Source: Acidobacteriaceae bacterium (lineage in GTDB: Bacteria > Acidobacteriota > Terriglobia > Terriglobales > Acidobacteriaceae). From it: a stretch of DNA of 64,000 bases. Of the stretch, positions 7,750 to 16,079 are shown one piece after another. Below the pieces are notes generated by a model, which was not told the origin of the DNA, did not search any database, and worked only from the letters and a program-made list of their open reading frames with translations. Every line of letters starts with the position of its first letter. The stretch's first letter is position 1. The position numbers were made by a program, and so were the translations under genes. The stretch lies in the NCBI GenBank assembly GCA_035944135.1, contig DASZBM010000010.1, forward strand, positions 62,001 through 126,000, given 5' to 3'.

Positions 7750-8244
7750 CTACGCGGAGAAGCTGCTGCCGCAGCCGCAGGATTTCGTCGAGTTTGGATT
7801 GATGAAGTTGAAGCCCTGGCGCATGAGGGTCTCTTCGAAGTCCAGCACCATGCCCGCGAGGTAGAGGAAGGACTTGGGGTCGACGAAGACGCGGATGGGC
7901 TTGGCGCCGCTCGGGTCGTTGGGGGTTTCGACGCCGGCGCCGAAGACGAAGACGCGATCGCGCTCGCGAGGCTGCGTGTCGAAGCGGATGTTGTAGCTGA
8001 GGCCGGAGCAGCCGCCGCCCTGAATGCCGAGGCGCAGGCCGCCGGCGTCGGGCGAGATGCCCTCTTTGGCCATGGCGATGCGGATGCGCTTGAGGGCGTT
8101 CTTCGTGATCTCGACGGCAGCTTTCGCGCGAGGCTCCTGGCCTTCGGCGGTGAGGAGCGTCATGCCCGCCAACGGGTCCTTCGACGTCTCGGTAGAGGCG
8201 CCGGGCTTGGGGGCAGCGGTTCCGGGTTGGAGGAGGGTCGACAT
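7750..8244 (-). CDS. iscA: Iron-sulfur cluster assembly protein IscA/ErpA type
   Basis: An A-type Fe-S carrier or scaffold of 164 residues. The three cluster-binding cysteines are C79 (GGGCSGLSY), C156 and C158 (CGCGSSF). An N-terminal extension of about 38 residues (A/P/T-rich) precedes the fold, which starts near VEITKNALKRI; typical family length is 105-120. It lies downstream of iscU on the same strand. A terminator-like hairpin and a dispersed repeat sit in the 105-bp gap, so co-transcription with iscU may be partial. Confidence 0.92.
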   Translation of the reverse strand: MSTLLQPGTAAPKPGASTETSKDPLAGMTLLTAEGQEPRAKAAVEITKNALKRIRIAMAKEGISPDAGGLRLGIQGGGCSGLSYNIRFDTQPRERDRVFVFGAGVETPNDPSGAKPIRVFVDPKSFLYLAGMVLDFEETLMRQGFNFINPNSTKSCGCGSSFSA

Positions 8245-8253
8245 TAGTTAGGG

Positions 8254-8294
8254 CAGAAAAGCAGATCCCCTTCGGGGATGACAGCAAGAAAAGC
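8254..8294. repeat. UUCG-hairpin dispersed repeat, copy 1
   Basis: Sequence aaaagcagatccccttcggggatgac and following purines. The core folds as ATCCCC-TTCG-GGGGAT. Nearly identical copies lie at 31168 and 31248. It is located between iscU and iscA. Confidence 0.75.
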
Positions 8295-8300
8295 GGCATG

Positions 8301-8333
8301 CAAAAGCCGGCGGAGCGCAGAGACTCGCCGGCT
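8301..8333 (-). terminator. Intrinsic terminator after iscU
   Basis: On the minus strand, AGCCGGCG pairs with CGCCGGCT across a 13-nt loop and is followed by TTTTG. It lies just downstream of the iscU stop and before iscA. The short U-tract suggests partial read-through. Confidence 0.55.
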
Positions 8334-8349
8334 CTTGGAGGTGTGCAAC

Positions 8350-8772
8350 TTAGTTCGCGGCGACCGCAGCAGCCGGGGTAGCTTCGGCGACCTGGTTCTT
8401 CTTCTTCCAGTCGCCGATCGCGGCGCGGATGGCGTCTTCGGCCAGCACCGAGCAATGAATCTTCACCGGCGGAAGCGAGAGCTCCTTGACGATGTCGGTG
8501 TTCGAGATCTTGAGCGCGTCTTCCACGGTCTTGCCCTTGACCCACTCGGTGGCGAGCGAGCTGGAGGCGATGGCCGAGCCGCAGCCGAAGGTCTTGAACT
8601 TCGCGTCCTCGATGACCTGGGTCTCGGGGTTCACCTTGATCTGGAGGCGCATGACGTCGCCGCACTCGGGGGCGCCGACCAGGCCGGTGCCGACCTCGGC
8701 GGAGTTCTTATCGAGGGTGCCCACATTTCGGGGGTGCTCGTAGTGGTCAACAACCTTGTCGCTATATGCCAT
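8350..8772 (-). CDS. iscU: Iron-sulfur cluster scaffold IscU
   Basis: A 140-residue scaffold on which IscS-derived sulfur and iron form [2Fe-2S] clusters. All functional residues are seen: C37 and D39 (PECGD), C64 (FGCGSA), H106 and C107 (KIHCSVLAED), and the HscA-recognition motif LPPVK at 100-104. The tail is alanine-rich. It is the first isc gene of a minus-strand run (iscU, iscA). iscS and the Rrf2 regulator are about 9 kb away. Confidence 0.95.
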   Translation of the reverse strand: MAYSDKVVDHYEHPRNVGTLDKNSAEVGTGLVGAPECGDVMRLQIKVNPETQVIEDAKFKTFGCGSAIASSSLATEWVKGKTVEDALKISNTDIVKELSLPPVKIHCSVLAEDAIRAAIGDWKKKNQVAEATPAAAVAAN

Positions 8773-8829
8773 GGGAAAACTCCTGTCCTTTAGATGATAA
8801 CTCGGACTGTTTCGGTGCGAAAGGGTGAT

Positions 8830-9156
8830 TTATGGCTGTTTGGGATGTTCGTCGTGATACGCCTGGAGGCTGGTTTCGCCGTTGGGCAGCTTCCAGCGGC
8901 GGCAGATGATGATGAACCAAATGAAGTTGAGCGCCGCGACGGTCGAGGCGACGACCAGGACCGGGACGAAGTAGCGGGCGTGCGGGCCGTGCGGGTCGAC
9001 AAAAGTAAGAGGCACTACCAGGGCGGCTGTTTCCGCCAGGCCGAAGGCGAACGCGAAGAAGAACTTGGACCAGCTCCAGAGGCCCGCCGCCCGTTCCTGG
9101 CGGATGCCGTGAGCCATGAAGACGATCTGCAGAAGCGCGAAGAGAACCCATGCCAT
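8830..9156 (-). CDS. Small integral membrane protein
   Basis: A 108-residue protein with three predicted membrane segments: residues 1-18 (MAWVLFALLQIVFMAHGI), about 30-52 (FFFAFAFGLAETAALVVPL) and about 62-86 (YFVPVLVVASTVAALNF followed by IWFIIICRR). Its hydrophobic pattern begins right at the chosen ATG, and a GGAT element precedes it. A longer in-frame reading starts at 9606, but that overlaps the lipoprotein gene and is rich in R/Q/P shadow composition. Family not recognised. Confidence 0.65.
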   Translation of the reverse strand: MAWVLFALLQIVFMAHGIRQERAAGLWSWSKFFFAFAFGLAETAALVVPLTFVDPHGPHARYFVPVLVVASTVAALNFIWFIIICRRWKLPNGETSLQAYHDEHPKQP

Positions 9157-9173
9157 TGCAAGATCCTGGGCCC

Positions 9174-10400
9174 TCAGTAGGGCTGGCCGTTGCCGTGGAC
9201 CTTGGTGTCCTGCGTCCACGTGCCCTTGAGCACGCCATTGGGATTGCTGTTGACGTCGTTGGTCTGATACCACTGCCCCTGCCCGTTGGACCACGTTGTG
9301 CCGTAGGCGTTCGAGACCTTGACCGTGCCGCCGGCGCCGGTGACGGTTTGTTGATCGAGCGCGTAGTCGACCCAGTCGGAGGCTGCCGTGGATCGGGCGT
9401 TCATGGCGGCGTTCGCGTTGTTCATCGAGCTGTGGAAGCTGGCTTCCTGCTGCTGCATGAAGGCCTCGTGATTGGCCTGCATTCTTTGCATACTCTGCTC
9501 GAATTGCTGATGAAGCATGCTGCTCTCCTGCTGCTCCTGGCGGGCGAGTGCAGACAGCATGGCCTGACCCTGTCGCTGCTGGCGTTGCAGGACGGCCGAG
9601 AACCATTGCGGATCGGGCGTGACCTTCGGCATGTTCGTGCTGTCGACGAGCTGGATGAGCTGGTCAAGCTTCCCTTGCGGGGCGCGGAGCACCTCTGTGA
9701 AGGCGATGCAGCCGCCTCCTGCAAGGGGGCCGGAATCACGCGTGCCGCATTGCAGCCGGACGAGTACGCGCTGGTCGATGACAAAGGAACCGTTGACGGT
9801 CTGGAAGTGAAGCGCTGCGGTGTCTCCGGTGTTGTGGGCCTGCAGCGCGGGCATCAGACGCGCGTTGCCGGCGTTCATGTTGTCGGCGTACTTCTGCGCG
9901 GCCTGCTGAACCAGCGCTGAGACGGGCATGGGACCGATGATGTGGACGCCGCCCTGAATGGTGCCGACGAAGTACTGCGCGAACTGGGCGGCCGACATCG
10001 GGCCGGGAAGCGGGAGACAGCCACGGTTCGCGCCGGGGGGTGGAGCCGCCTTGCTCCAGCGCCAGCCGAAGATCGGCATGAGGCGGAGCTCGGTGAGGCC
10101 GTCGGAGGCGTAGGCACGGAAGACCGGAGACGGAATGTTGTTGCACGGGTTCGTCGTCACCGTGCCGTCGAGCTTCCAGCCGGAAGGGATGGTCACGGTG
10201 AAGGCGGTCTCGTTGTTCATCGAGGGGTCAGTGACCGTCGCCGTCGTGGTGGTCGAGGGGATGGCAGACTGGGTTGGCTGCGATGCGGCGGACGGCGCAG
10301 AAGAGGGCGCCGTGGCGGCTGCAGTGGAGGAGGTCTTACAGCCGGCGGCCGGCAAAACGAAAAGAGCGCAGACGAGCGCGGAAGCGAACGGAAGTCGCAT
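9174..10400 (-). CDS. Lipoprotein of unknown function
   Basis: The start MRLPFASALV leads to the lipobox LPAAGC (Cys at about residue 21), so the mature protein should be lipid-anchored. A low-complexity S/T/A linker follows (about 25-60). Next is a soluble domain (FTVTIPSGWKLDGTV, LRLMPIFGWRW), then a Q/M-rich probable coiled coil (about 270-345: QRQQRQGQAMLSALARQEQQ and following). The C-terminal domain is rich in W, Y and N (GTTWSNGQGQWYQTND). The family is unknown. It resembles other acidobacterial lipoproteins with a DUF-like PsbP-type domain, but I cannot name it. Confidence 0.75.
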   Translation of the reverse strand: MRLPFASALVCALFVLPAAGCKTSSTAAATAPSSAPSAASQPTQSAIPSTTTTATVTDPSMNNETAFTVTIPSGWKLDGTVTTNPCNNIPSPVFRAYASDGLTELRLMPIFGWRWSKAAPPPGANRGCLPLPGPMSAAQFAQYFVGTIQGGVHIIGPMPVSALVQQAAQKYADNMNAGNARLMPALQAHNTGDTAALHFQTVNGSFVIDQRVLVRLQCGTRDSGPLAGGGCIAFTEVLRAPQGKLDQLIQLVDSTNMPKVTPDPQWFSAVLQRQQRQGQAMLSALARQEQQESSMLHQQFEQSMQRMQANHEAFMQQQEASFHSSMNNANAAMNARSTAASDWVDYALDQQTVTGAGGTVKVSNAYGTTWSNGQGQWYQTNDVNSNPNGVLKGTWTQDTKVHGNGQPY

Positions 10401-10514
10401 GGATTCTCCGGAACGGAGCAGGATTGGGCCGGGTGACGGGGAATCATATCGCGGCAAGGACGCTGCGTCGAAGAAAAATTTGGGGTGCTGGATTGAGGGG
10501 GGCGAAGCAGCCAG

Positions 10515-11987
10515 CTACTTTGTGTCGCTATTTGCGGCGGCCGGCGGTGGGACATCATCGCTGGAACCGTCGCCGTATGTCGCATACGGAACCGCCCACG
10601 GGCTTGTCGGCATGGTCTGCAATGTGGCAAGGTCGCGCTGTACGGCAGCCCAGGCGGCGGGATCCTTCTTCGTGGCGAAGGGAAGTGAGAGGTCCGCGTA
10701 GTAGGCCAGGATGTCTTCCTTAATACCGGGGGGAACAGGGTCCGTCGGTGTTTGCGTCAGACCGTGGAGAAGATAGGCGTAGGTCTGGTCGGTGAGCGGA
10801 TATCCAGCCGGCTTCACGGGATTGCCGGTATCGAGATCGCGGTTGAGCAGCGGATGGTGCGGGTCGATTGAACCACGCGGCACAGCTTGCGACGAACCGG
10901 GCTTCGCCGGCAGCGGATCGGTTGGCGGCGGAAGCGCGTGCGTGTCTGCGGATGCGGCCTCTTGTGCTGACGGCTTGGTGGACGGTGGAGGAGTGAACCG
11001 CCGAAGAGCGTGGTTGAGCGCATCTGTCGACCGGATCACTGAGTGCACGTAATCCAGCTCCGTTTGTGATGTCGGCCCTTTGACGGCGGTGAGCTTCAGA
11101 GGCCCAAACTTCGGCACGATGAAGATGAGGCCGGCGAGCGTGTACGTGAGGGGGCCGGCATGCTTGCGGTACTCGTCCCAATGGTTCTGTTGCTCGACTG
11201 CCTTCACTTCGGCCATGAGCCGCTGGACGTCGGGATCAGAATCCACCTCGGCTGGCTCATGATGGCGATGCAGCAGTGTTGTTGCGTAAGCGACTCGAGG
11301 AATGAAGCGGTGCACAGCCCAGCGATAGGCGCTCACGTTCACGCGATGGTGGCGCGTCTGCGTGAAGTCTTCGCGAAGACCATAGGTCTGGTAGAAGGCC
11401 AGCGCGAGCTGTCGTGTCGGGACCTCGAGACCGACGTGACGCAGGTAAGTCACCGGAGCAAAGCGGTGATTTGCGATCTCGTCGATGTCAAAGGCAAACT
11501 CGGTCTGGACGTGCTGATGCTCGCCTTCGGCATAGTTCACGACATTGCCATAGCGTCTGCGGAGTTTGGGAAACTCTACGGGAACAGCCAGATTCGTAGC
11601 CTGTGAGTGGCCGACGCTGTCGCCGATGTAATGCGAGAGTGCGCCGACTGCGAACGCCAGCTCGTCAGCATTGCCGGCGTTCCGGAACAAATTCACGATG
11701 AAGTCGCCGGAGCGGACGTAGTGCGTCAGGTTCGAAAAATTCTTGTCGCCGAACGGGTAGTAGCCGATGTCCTGGATGACGCATCCGCCATAGGCATAGG
11801 CGCGGGCGTGCTCGAGCTCGTCGGGGGTGAGAGTGGGATACCGGCTGAGCAGGAGCGGAACGATGGATGTGTTCCAGGTGAGATCGATGAGCTGCTCGTG
11901 TGTGAGCACCGAATAGCCGAAGGCCCGGGAACTGATGCTAAGAAAACAAAGCAGCAGCGTGACCGCAACTTGCAGGCGAAGACGCAT
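10515..11987 (-). CDS. Zinc-dependent phospholipase C family protein
   Basis: The start MRLRLQVAVTLLLCF gives a signal peptide cleaved near RAFGYS; an upstream ATG at 12020 is possible. Mature residues match the zinc-dependent phospholipase C/S1-P1 nuclease-like fold (PF00882): SVLTHEQLIDLTW at the new N-terminus (first His ligand), GGCVIQDIGYYPFG (Asp ligand), ALSHYIGDSVGHSQATN (His/Asp/His ligands) and EGEHQHVQTEFAFD (His/Glu ligands). These would hold three zinc ions. The C-terminal 150 residues are P/S-rich with no clear domain. It is likely periplasmic; substrate unknown. Confidence 0.8.
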   Translation of the reverse strand: MRLRLQVAVTLLLCFLSISSRAFGYSVLTHEQLIDLTWNTSIVPLLLSRYPTLTPDELEHARAYAYGGCVIQDIGYYPFGDKNFSNLTHYVRSGDFIVNLFRNAGNADELAFAVGALSHYIGDSVGHSQATNLAVPVEFPKLRRRYGNVVNYAEGEHQHVQTEFAFDIDEIANHRFAPVTYLRHVGLEVPTRQLALAFYQTYGLREDFTQTRHHRVNVSAYRWAVHRFIPRVAYATTLLHRHHEPAEVDSDPDVQRLMAEVKAVEQQNHWDEYRKHAGPLTYTLAGLIFIVPKFGPLKLTAVKGPTSQTELDYVHSVIRSTDALNHALRRFTPPPSTKPSAQEAASADTHALPPPTDPLPAKPGSSQAVPRGSIDPHHPLLNRDLDTGNPVKPAGYPLTDQTYAYLLHGLTQTPTDPVPPGIKEDILAYYADLSLPFATKKDPAAWAAVQRDLATLQTMPTSPWAVPYATYGDGSSDDVPPPAAANSDTK

Positions 11988-12039
11988 AGCCGTGTGATGC
12001 CTGAAGCTCGCCAGGAGCATGTCTCCGCGGCGTTTATGA

Positions 12040-12174
12040 TCAGGAGCCGCCCGAAAAAGCCTTCCAGAACACATAGAGAAGCAGCACAACGAACGCCCAG
12101 AAGGCGATGTGCGCCGGGATATTCCGTCGAACCTTGAGTTGCTGTCTTGCTTTTTCCCGGAAGCGGTCTTTCAT
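12040..12174 (-). CDS. Short single-pass membrane protein
   Basis: A 44-residue protein, MKDRFREKAR at the start, basic N-terminus then one membrane helix (IPAHIAFWAFVVLLLYVFWKAF). GGAGG is placed 4-5 nt before this ATG, which decides the start over in-frame upstream codons reaching 12300. It is divergent from yceH with 64 bp between starts. No family recognised. Confidence 0.6.
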   Translation of the reverse strand: MKDRFREKARQQLKVRRNIPAHIAFWAFVVLLLYVFWKAFSGGS

Positions 12175-12238
12175 ACGCCCTCCGTCAGCGCCTGCCATAG
12201 TAGCGCATCCGGGGCCTGCTTTCGTTAGCATAAAGAAG

Positions 12239-12880
12239 ATGTTGACGCTGACTGCTGCCGAGGTGCGCGTTCTGGGCGCGCTGATTGAAAAGGGAATCAC
12301 GACGCCGGAGTACTACCCGCTGAGCCTGAATGCGCTGGTGAACGCGTGCAACCAGAAGTCCAGTCGTGACCCGGTCATGGAGCTGAGCGAAGCGGATGCC
12401 CGTACGGCGCTGTTTGAGTTGGAGCAGCTCGGGTTGGTGCGGGTTCAGGCCGATTCCAGGGTCTCCAAGTTCGAACACCTGGCGTACGGGAAGCTCGGGC
12501 TCGGCCGGCCGGAGACTGCTGTCCTCGGACTGCTTTTGCTGCGCGGCCCGCAGACGGCTGCCGAGCTGCGCGCCCGCGCCGAACGCATGTACACGTTTGA
12601 TGACGTGGCTGCGGTTACTGCAGTGCTCGATCGCCTTGCCGCGCGCGAGGAGCCACTGGTTGTGCAGCTCGCACGCCAGCCGGGCGCACGCGAGAGCCGC
12701 TGGATTCACCGGCTGAGCGGCGAGGTGGAAGCTCACAGCGCTGCTGGTGTAGGTGCTGTCCCAATGGCCGCCCCGGCGAGCGATTTACAACGCCGAATCG
12801 GTGAGCTGGAGCAGTTGGTGCAAGCGCTTGAAGAGCGCGTGCGTGCGCTCGAAGGCACGAGCCAGGCGTCGCCCGGGTAA
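12239..12880 (+). CDS. yceH: YceH family (DUF480) protein
   Basis: A 213-residue protein of tandem winged-helix domains. Seen: LTAAEVRVLGALIEKGITTP at the N-terminus, PLSLNALVNACNQKSSRDPVM (about 25-45), VLGLLLLRGPQTAAELRAR (about 98) and a C-terminal coiled coil (LQRRIGELEQLVQALEERV). These are family hallmarks. The role is unknown; the fold suggests nucleic acid binding. It is convergent with larB, with adjacent stops and no spacer. Confidence 0.9.
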   Translation: MLTLTAAEVRVLGALIEKGITTPEYYPLSLNALVNACNQKSSRDPVMELSEADARTALFELEQLGLVRVQADSRVSKFEHLAYGKLGLGRPETAVLGLLLLRGPQTAAELRARAERMYTFDDVAAVTAVLDRLAAREEPLVVQLARQPGARESRWIHRLSGEVEAHSAAGVGAVPMAAPASDLQRRIGELEQLVQALEERVRALEGTSQASPG

Positions 12881-13636
12881 CTACCGTGCCGCCGCGCGCG
12901 CGATGAGCGTTGCGACGTATGCCGCGCCGAAGCCGTTATCGATGTTGACCACCGTCACATTCGGGCTGCAGGAGTTCAGCATTCCCAGCAGCGCCGCCGC
13001 GCCGCCGAAGCTGGCTCCGTACCCGACCGACGTTGGTACCGCGATCACCGGGACAGCAACCAGCCCGCCGACCACAGAGGGCAGTGCGCCCTCCATGCCC
13101 GCGCATACGATCACCACATTCGCTTCGCGAAGACTCTCATTGACGGCCAGCAGACGGTGCAGACCGGCGACGCCAACGTCATAGAACCGCGAAACACGCC
13201 CGCCAAAAGTCTCTGCAGCGATTGCAGCCTCCTCGGCGACCGGAAGATCGCTTGTCCCCGCGCACACGACGGCGATGTGACCGCGACCGTCTTCGGCCTT
13301 TGATTGCCGAAGGGCCAGCAGCTTCGCGACGGAGTGATACTGCGCCTCGGGATGTGCCGCAAGGACGAGGTGCGCAGTCGCTTCGTCAGCGTGCGTTGCG
13401 AGCACATTCACGCCCGACGCGGCCAGCCTCTCGAAGATAGCCGCCGTCTGCTCCGGCGATTTGCCGCGAGCGTAGATGACCTCCGGAAGTCCCGACCGCA
13501 GACTTCGGTGATGATCGATGCGCGTGTGCCCGATGTCTTCGAACGGCAACCTCGCGAGGCGGTCGGCAGCGTCACGCGTTGTGAGCTCGCCCCTCTCCAC
13601 CTGCGCGAGAAGCTCGAGGATCGATGAGCGCGTCAT
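12881..13636 (-). CDS. larB: Nickel pincer cofactor biosynthesis protein LarB
   Basis: LarB carboxylates and hydrolyses nicotinic acid adenine dinucleotide, the first step to the nickel-pincer nucleotide (NPN) cofactor. The N-terminal part (about 30-100) has FEDIGHTRIDHHRSLRSGLPEVI. The C-terminal part resembles AIR carboxylase/PurE: VVCAGTSDLPVAEEA, FYDVGVAGLHRLL, VCAGMEGALPSVVGGL and PTSVGYG. It is 251 residues, usual for the family. Its start overlaps larC by 4 nt, so the two are coupled. Confidence 0.93.
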   Translation of the reverse strand: MTRSSILELLAQVERGELTTRDAADRLARLPFEDIGHTRIDHHRSLRSGLPEVIYARGKSPEQTAAIFERLAASGVNVLATHADEATAHLVLAAHPEAQYHSVAKLLALRQSKAEDGRGHIAVVCAGTSDLPVAEEAAIAAETFGGRVSRFYDVGVAGLHRLLAVNESLREANVVIVCAGMEGALPSVVGGLVAVPVIAVPTSVGYGASFGGAAALLGMLNSCSPNVTVVNIDNGFGAAYVATLIARAAAR

Positions 13637-14949
13637 GCTTGCTTCGCTGTGGCAGCGGCGAGTGCGGCCCGCAGCACCTCTTTCACGGGAACACCTGTGC
13701 GATCGGCTGCGGCACGGCAGTCTTCGAACTCGGGTGCAAGGTTTCGTGCCTCGCCGTCAGTTGTTGTTGCTCGCTTCACACGGATGGGGCCGAACGGGGT
13801 TTCTACCGTGATGATTTCCCGCTGGAGAATCAGGCGCGATTCGCGGCGCGTGCGAATTCCGAGGGTCGATGTCTCGCGAAAGATCAGATCAGCAACCGTC
13901 GACTCGCTGCCAGGTGCGCACAGCACCGTCAGCAGCGTCCCCGGCCTGCCCTTCTTCATCTGCACTGGCGCAAGCATCACGTCGAGTGCGCCGAGTGCGA
14001 GGGCACGCTCGGCAACGAAGGCAAGAATCTGCGGCGAACAGTCATCCAGCGCAGTCTCAAGCACGATGACCTCGTCGGTCTGGTGTGCCTGATGATCGGC
14101 ATAACTTTCGCCGATTGTGAGTCGCAGCACGTTGGGGAATCCGGCCGGATTGCGCGTGCCTGCGCCGTAACCGATTCGGTCGACACGCATCGCTGGCTGA
14201 GGGGCAAACGTCGGCTCCAGAACACGCAAAAGCGCTGCTCCCGTGGGTGTCAGCAGCTCCTTCTCCACGTGCGCGGAGTAGGTCGGCAACCCCCGCAGCA
14301 ACTCGGCCGCAGCCGGTGCGGGAACTGGAAAGCGGCCATGCGCGCAATCGACCATGCCTCCACCAACATTGAGAGCGGACGAGTGCCAGCGGCCGATGTT
14401 GAGGTGCACAATTCCAGCGCAGCACGCGACGATGTCCACGATCGCATCAACGCCGCCCACCTCGTGGAAGTGAATCTCGTCGACAGGGACGTTGTGAATC
14501 TTCGCCTCCGCAGCACCTAGCAGATCGAAGGCGCGCACTGCCAGCTCGCGCACGCGGCCATCGAGCGGGGCCGCGGAGATCAACGCTCGAATCTGCCGGA
14601 GCGATCGGCCATGCGTGTGCTCCTGCGAATGCGTGTGCTCTTCGTGATGATGATGGCCGCCCTTATGCAGATGCTGCGTCGTTGGCGCGTGCGAATGGCT
14701 GTGCGTATGTTGCTCCGGCAACTGCGAGTCCTCGTGCGCCTCTTCTATGACATGACCGTGCTCCAGCACGTGGACCTTCGTCGCGGTTATGCCGCTGCGA
14801 TCAACCTTTTCGATCCTGAGCGACGCGCCGATGTTGAGCGCGTCAACGGCACCTTCAAGCACGGACGCAGGAACGCCTACGTCGATCAGTGCCCCAAGAA
14901 ACATATCGCCGGACGCGCCGGCAAAGCATTCAAGATAAGCGAGACGCAT
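13633..14949 (-). CDS. larC: Nickel insertion protein LarC, single uninterrupted frame
   Basis: LarC inserts nickel into pyridinium-3,5-bisthiocarboxylate mononucleotide, the last step to NPN. The 438 residues start MRLAYLECFAGASGDMFLGA, typical for the family. A histidine-rich loop (about 78-118, ending in HHHHEEHTHSQEHTHG) probably handles nickel. EIHFHEVGGVDAIVDI (about 160) and the C-terminal metal/CTP domain (VLETALDDCSPQ, MKKGRPGTLLTVL) follow. In Lactiplantibacillus larC is split and joined by frameshifting; here it is one frame. Confidence 0.93.
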   Translation of the reverse strand: MRLAYLECFAGASGDMFLGALIDVGVPASVLEGAVDALNIGASLRIEKVDRSGITATKVHVLEHGHVIEEAHEDSQLPEQHTHSHSHAPTTQHLHKGGHHHHEEHTHSQEHTHGRSLRQIRALISAAPLDGRVRELAVRAFDLLGAAEAKIHNVPVDEIHFHEVGGVDAIVDIVACCAGIVHLNIGRWHSSALNVGGGMVDCAHGRFPVPAPAAAELLRGLPTYSAHVEKELLTPTGAALLRVLEPTFAPQPAMRVDRIGYGAGTRNPAGFPNVLRLTIGESYADHQAHQTDEVIVLETALDDCSPQILAFVAERALALGALDVMLAPVQMKKGRPGTLLTVLCAPGSESTVADLIFRETSTLGIRTRRESRLILQREIITVETPFGPIRVKRATTTDGEARNLAPEFEDCRAAADRTGVPVKEVLRAALAAATAKQA

Positions 14950-15020
14950 GAAACTCCGTTTGACGCCGCAACAAGGCAGCCATCTCCAGTTTGCCAGCTT
15001 TGCTCAGTGTGCGTTGCGCC

Positions 15021-15866
15021 TCAGCGCGTGCCGATTGCAGAAACCGGCAGGAGCGCATTCATCGATCCGGAGCGGAAGCCTTCAAGATCAAGCGTGATGT
15101 ACCGGAAGCCGAGTGCGCGAAGCTCGCTGCTGATGCGCTCGAACATGTCGAGCGAGAACGCCCGCGGAAGCTCGTCCCTGGTCAGCTCAATTCGCGCCAG
15201 CTCACCGTGATGACGCACGCGGAGCTGCGTAAACCCAAGCGCATGCAGTGCCGCCTCTGCAGCCTCCACCTGCGCAAGCGCCTGCGCAGTGACCGCGCGA
15301 CCGTACTCGATGCGCGAGCTGAGGCAGGCAGACGCAGGCTTATCCGCGAGCGAAAGGCCTGCGGCGCGAGCGAGCGTGCGGATCTCCGCCTTGCGAAGTC
15401 CAGCTTCAGCCAGCGGAGCGATCGCGTGGTGCATCACGGCCGCGCGCTGACCGGGCCGGAAGTCGCCATCGTCATCGAGGTTGCGGCCATACGCAATGTG
15501 CGTAAAGCCGCGTGCAGCCCGGAGCCGCTCCATCTGCGTAAACAACTCGTCCTTGCAGTGGAAGCAACGCTGCGCGTCATTGCGCTGGTAGTCGGGATTC
15601 GCGAGCTCGTTGGTCACAAGCGTCTCGACCGGAATCGAGTGCTCTTTCGCAAACGCGAGCGCCGCCGCCAACTCTGCGCGCGGCAGCGAAGCTGAGTCCG
15701 CGATCACCGCGAGCATCCGTGTGCCGAGAACCTGATGCGCAACAAACGCCAGATACGCGGAGTCGGTTCCTCCGGAGTAAGCGACGAGCAGTGAGTCCAG
15801 CGAGGCGAGGCGGTCGAGAAGCACTGTGTGCTTCTGCGTAAGTTCCGGCGGGGAGATTGTGGTCAT
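15021..15866 (-). CDS. larE: ATP-dependent sulfur transferase LarE
   Basis: Adenylates the pyridinium dicarboxylate intermediate and inserts sulfur during NPN synthesis. The PP-loop SGGTDS is at residues 31-36. The sequence has C101-F-H-C104 and C171 (ACLSSRIEYG). Three such cysteines fit the [4Fe-4S]-type LarE rather than the sacrificial-cysteine type, although this is inference. The start is the ATG at 15866; an upstream TTG at 15911 is weaker. It heads a minus-strand larE-larC-larB run. larA is not in the window. Confidence 0.92.
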   Translation of the reverse strand: MTTISPPELTQKHTVLLDRLASLDSLLVAYSGGTDSAYLAFVAHQVLGTRMLAVIADSASLPRAELAAALAFAKEHSIPVETLVTNELANPDYQRNDAQRCFHCKDELFTQMERLRAARGFTHIAYGRNLDDDGDFRPGQRAAVMHHAIAPLAEAGLRKAEIRTLARAAGLSLADKPASACLSSRIEYGRAVTAQALAQVEAAEAALHALGFTQLRVRHHGELARIELTRDELPRAFSLDMFERISSELRALGFRYITLDLEGFRSGSMNALLPVSAIGTR

Positions 15867-16022
15867 GTGGTTCCAGCTTTGATTCTCGTCAGTGGACTGG
15901 TTTGAAGTCAAAGTAGGCGAAATTCATGTTGCCGTTCGTGAGGACGTGGACGGTGAGCACGTTTTTCCGCTCCCGAGCGGTGCATTCCCGACTCCATTTT
16001 GTTCCAAGACAAACGTTATTCA

Positions 16023-16052
16023 TTGACCGTCCAGCACACGGAAGCATACACT
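16023..16052 (+). promoter_or_regulatory. Sigma-70-type promoter for the aldo/keto reductase
   Basis: TTGACC (16023-16028), an 18-bp spacer and TACACT (16047-16052) sit about 28 bp before the chosen ATG at 16080. Good match to the housekeeping consensus; not experimentally supported. Confidence 0.5.
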
Positions 16053-16079
16053 CGCGCCGGCAGCTCTGGAGCAATGTGG

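Noticed and set aside
7637-8665. 342-codon minus-strand frame spanning iscA and iscU
   Set aside because: Arg/Pro/His-rich shadow in another frame; iscA and iscU are unmistakable.
15999-16079. N-terminal extension of the aldo/keto reductase
   Set aside because: It lies on top of a good promoter, and the twin-arginine signal begins properly at the ATG with a ribosome binding site.
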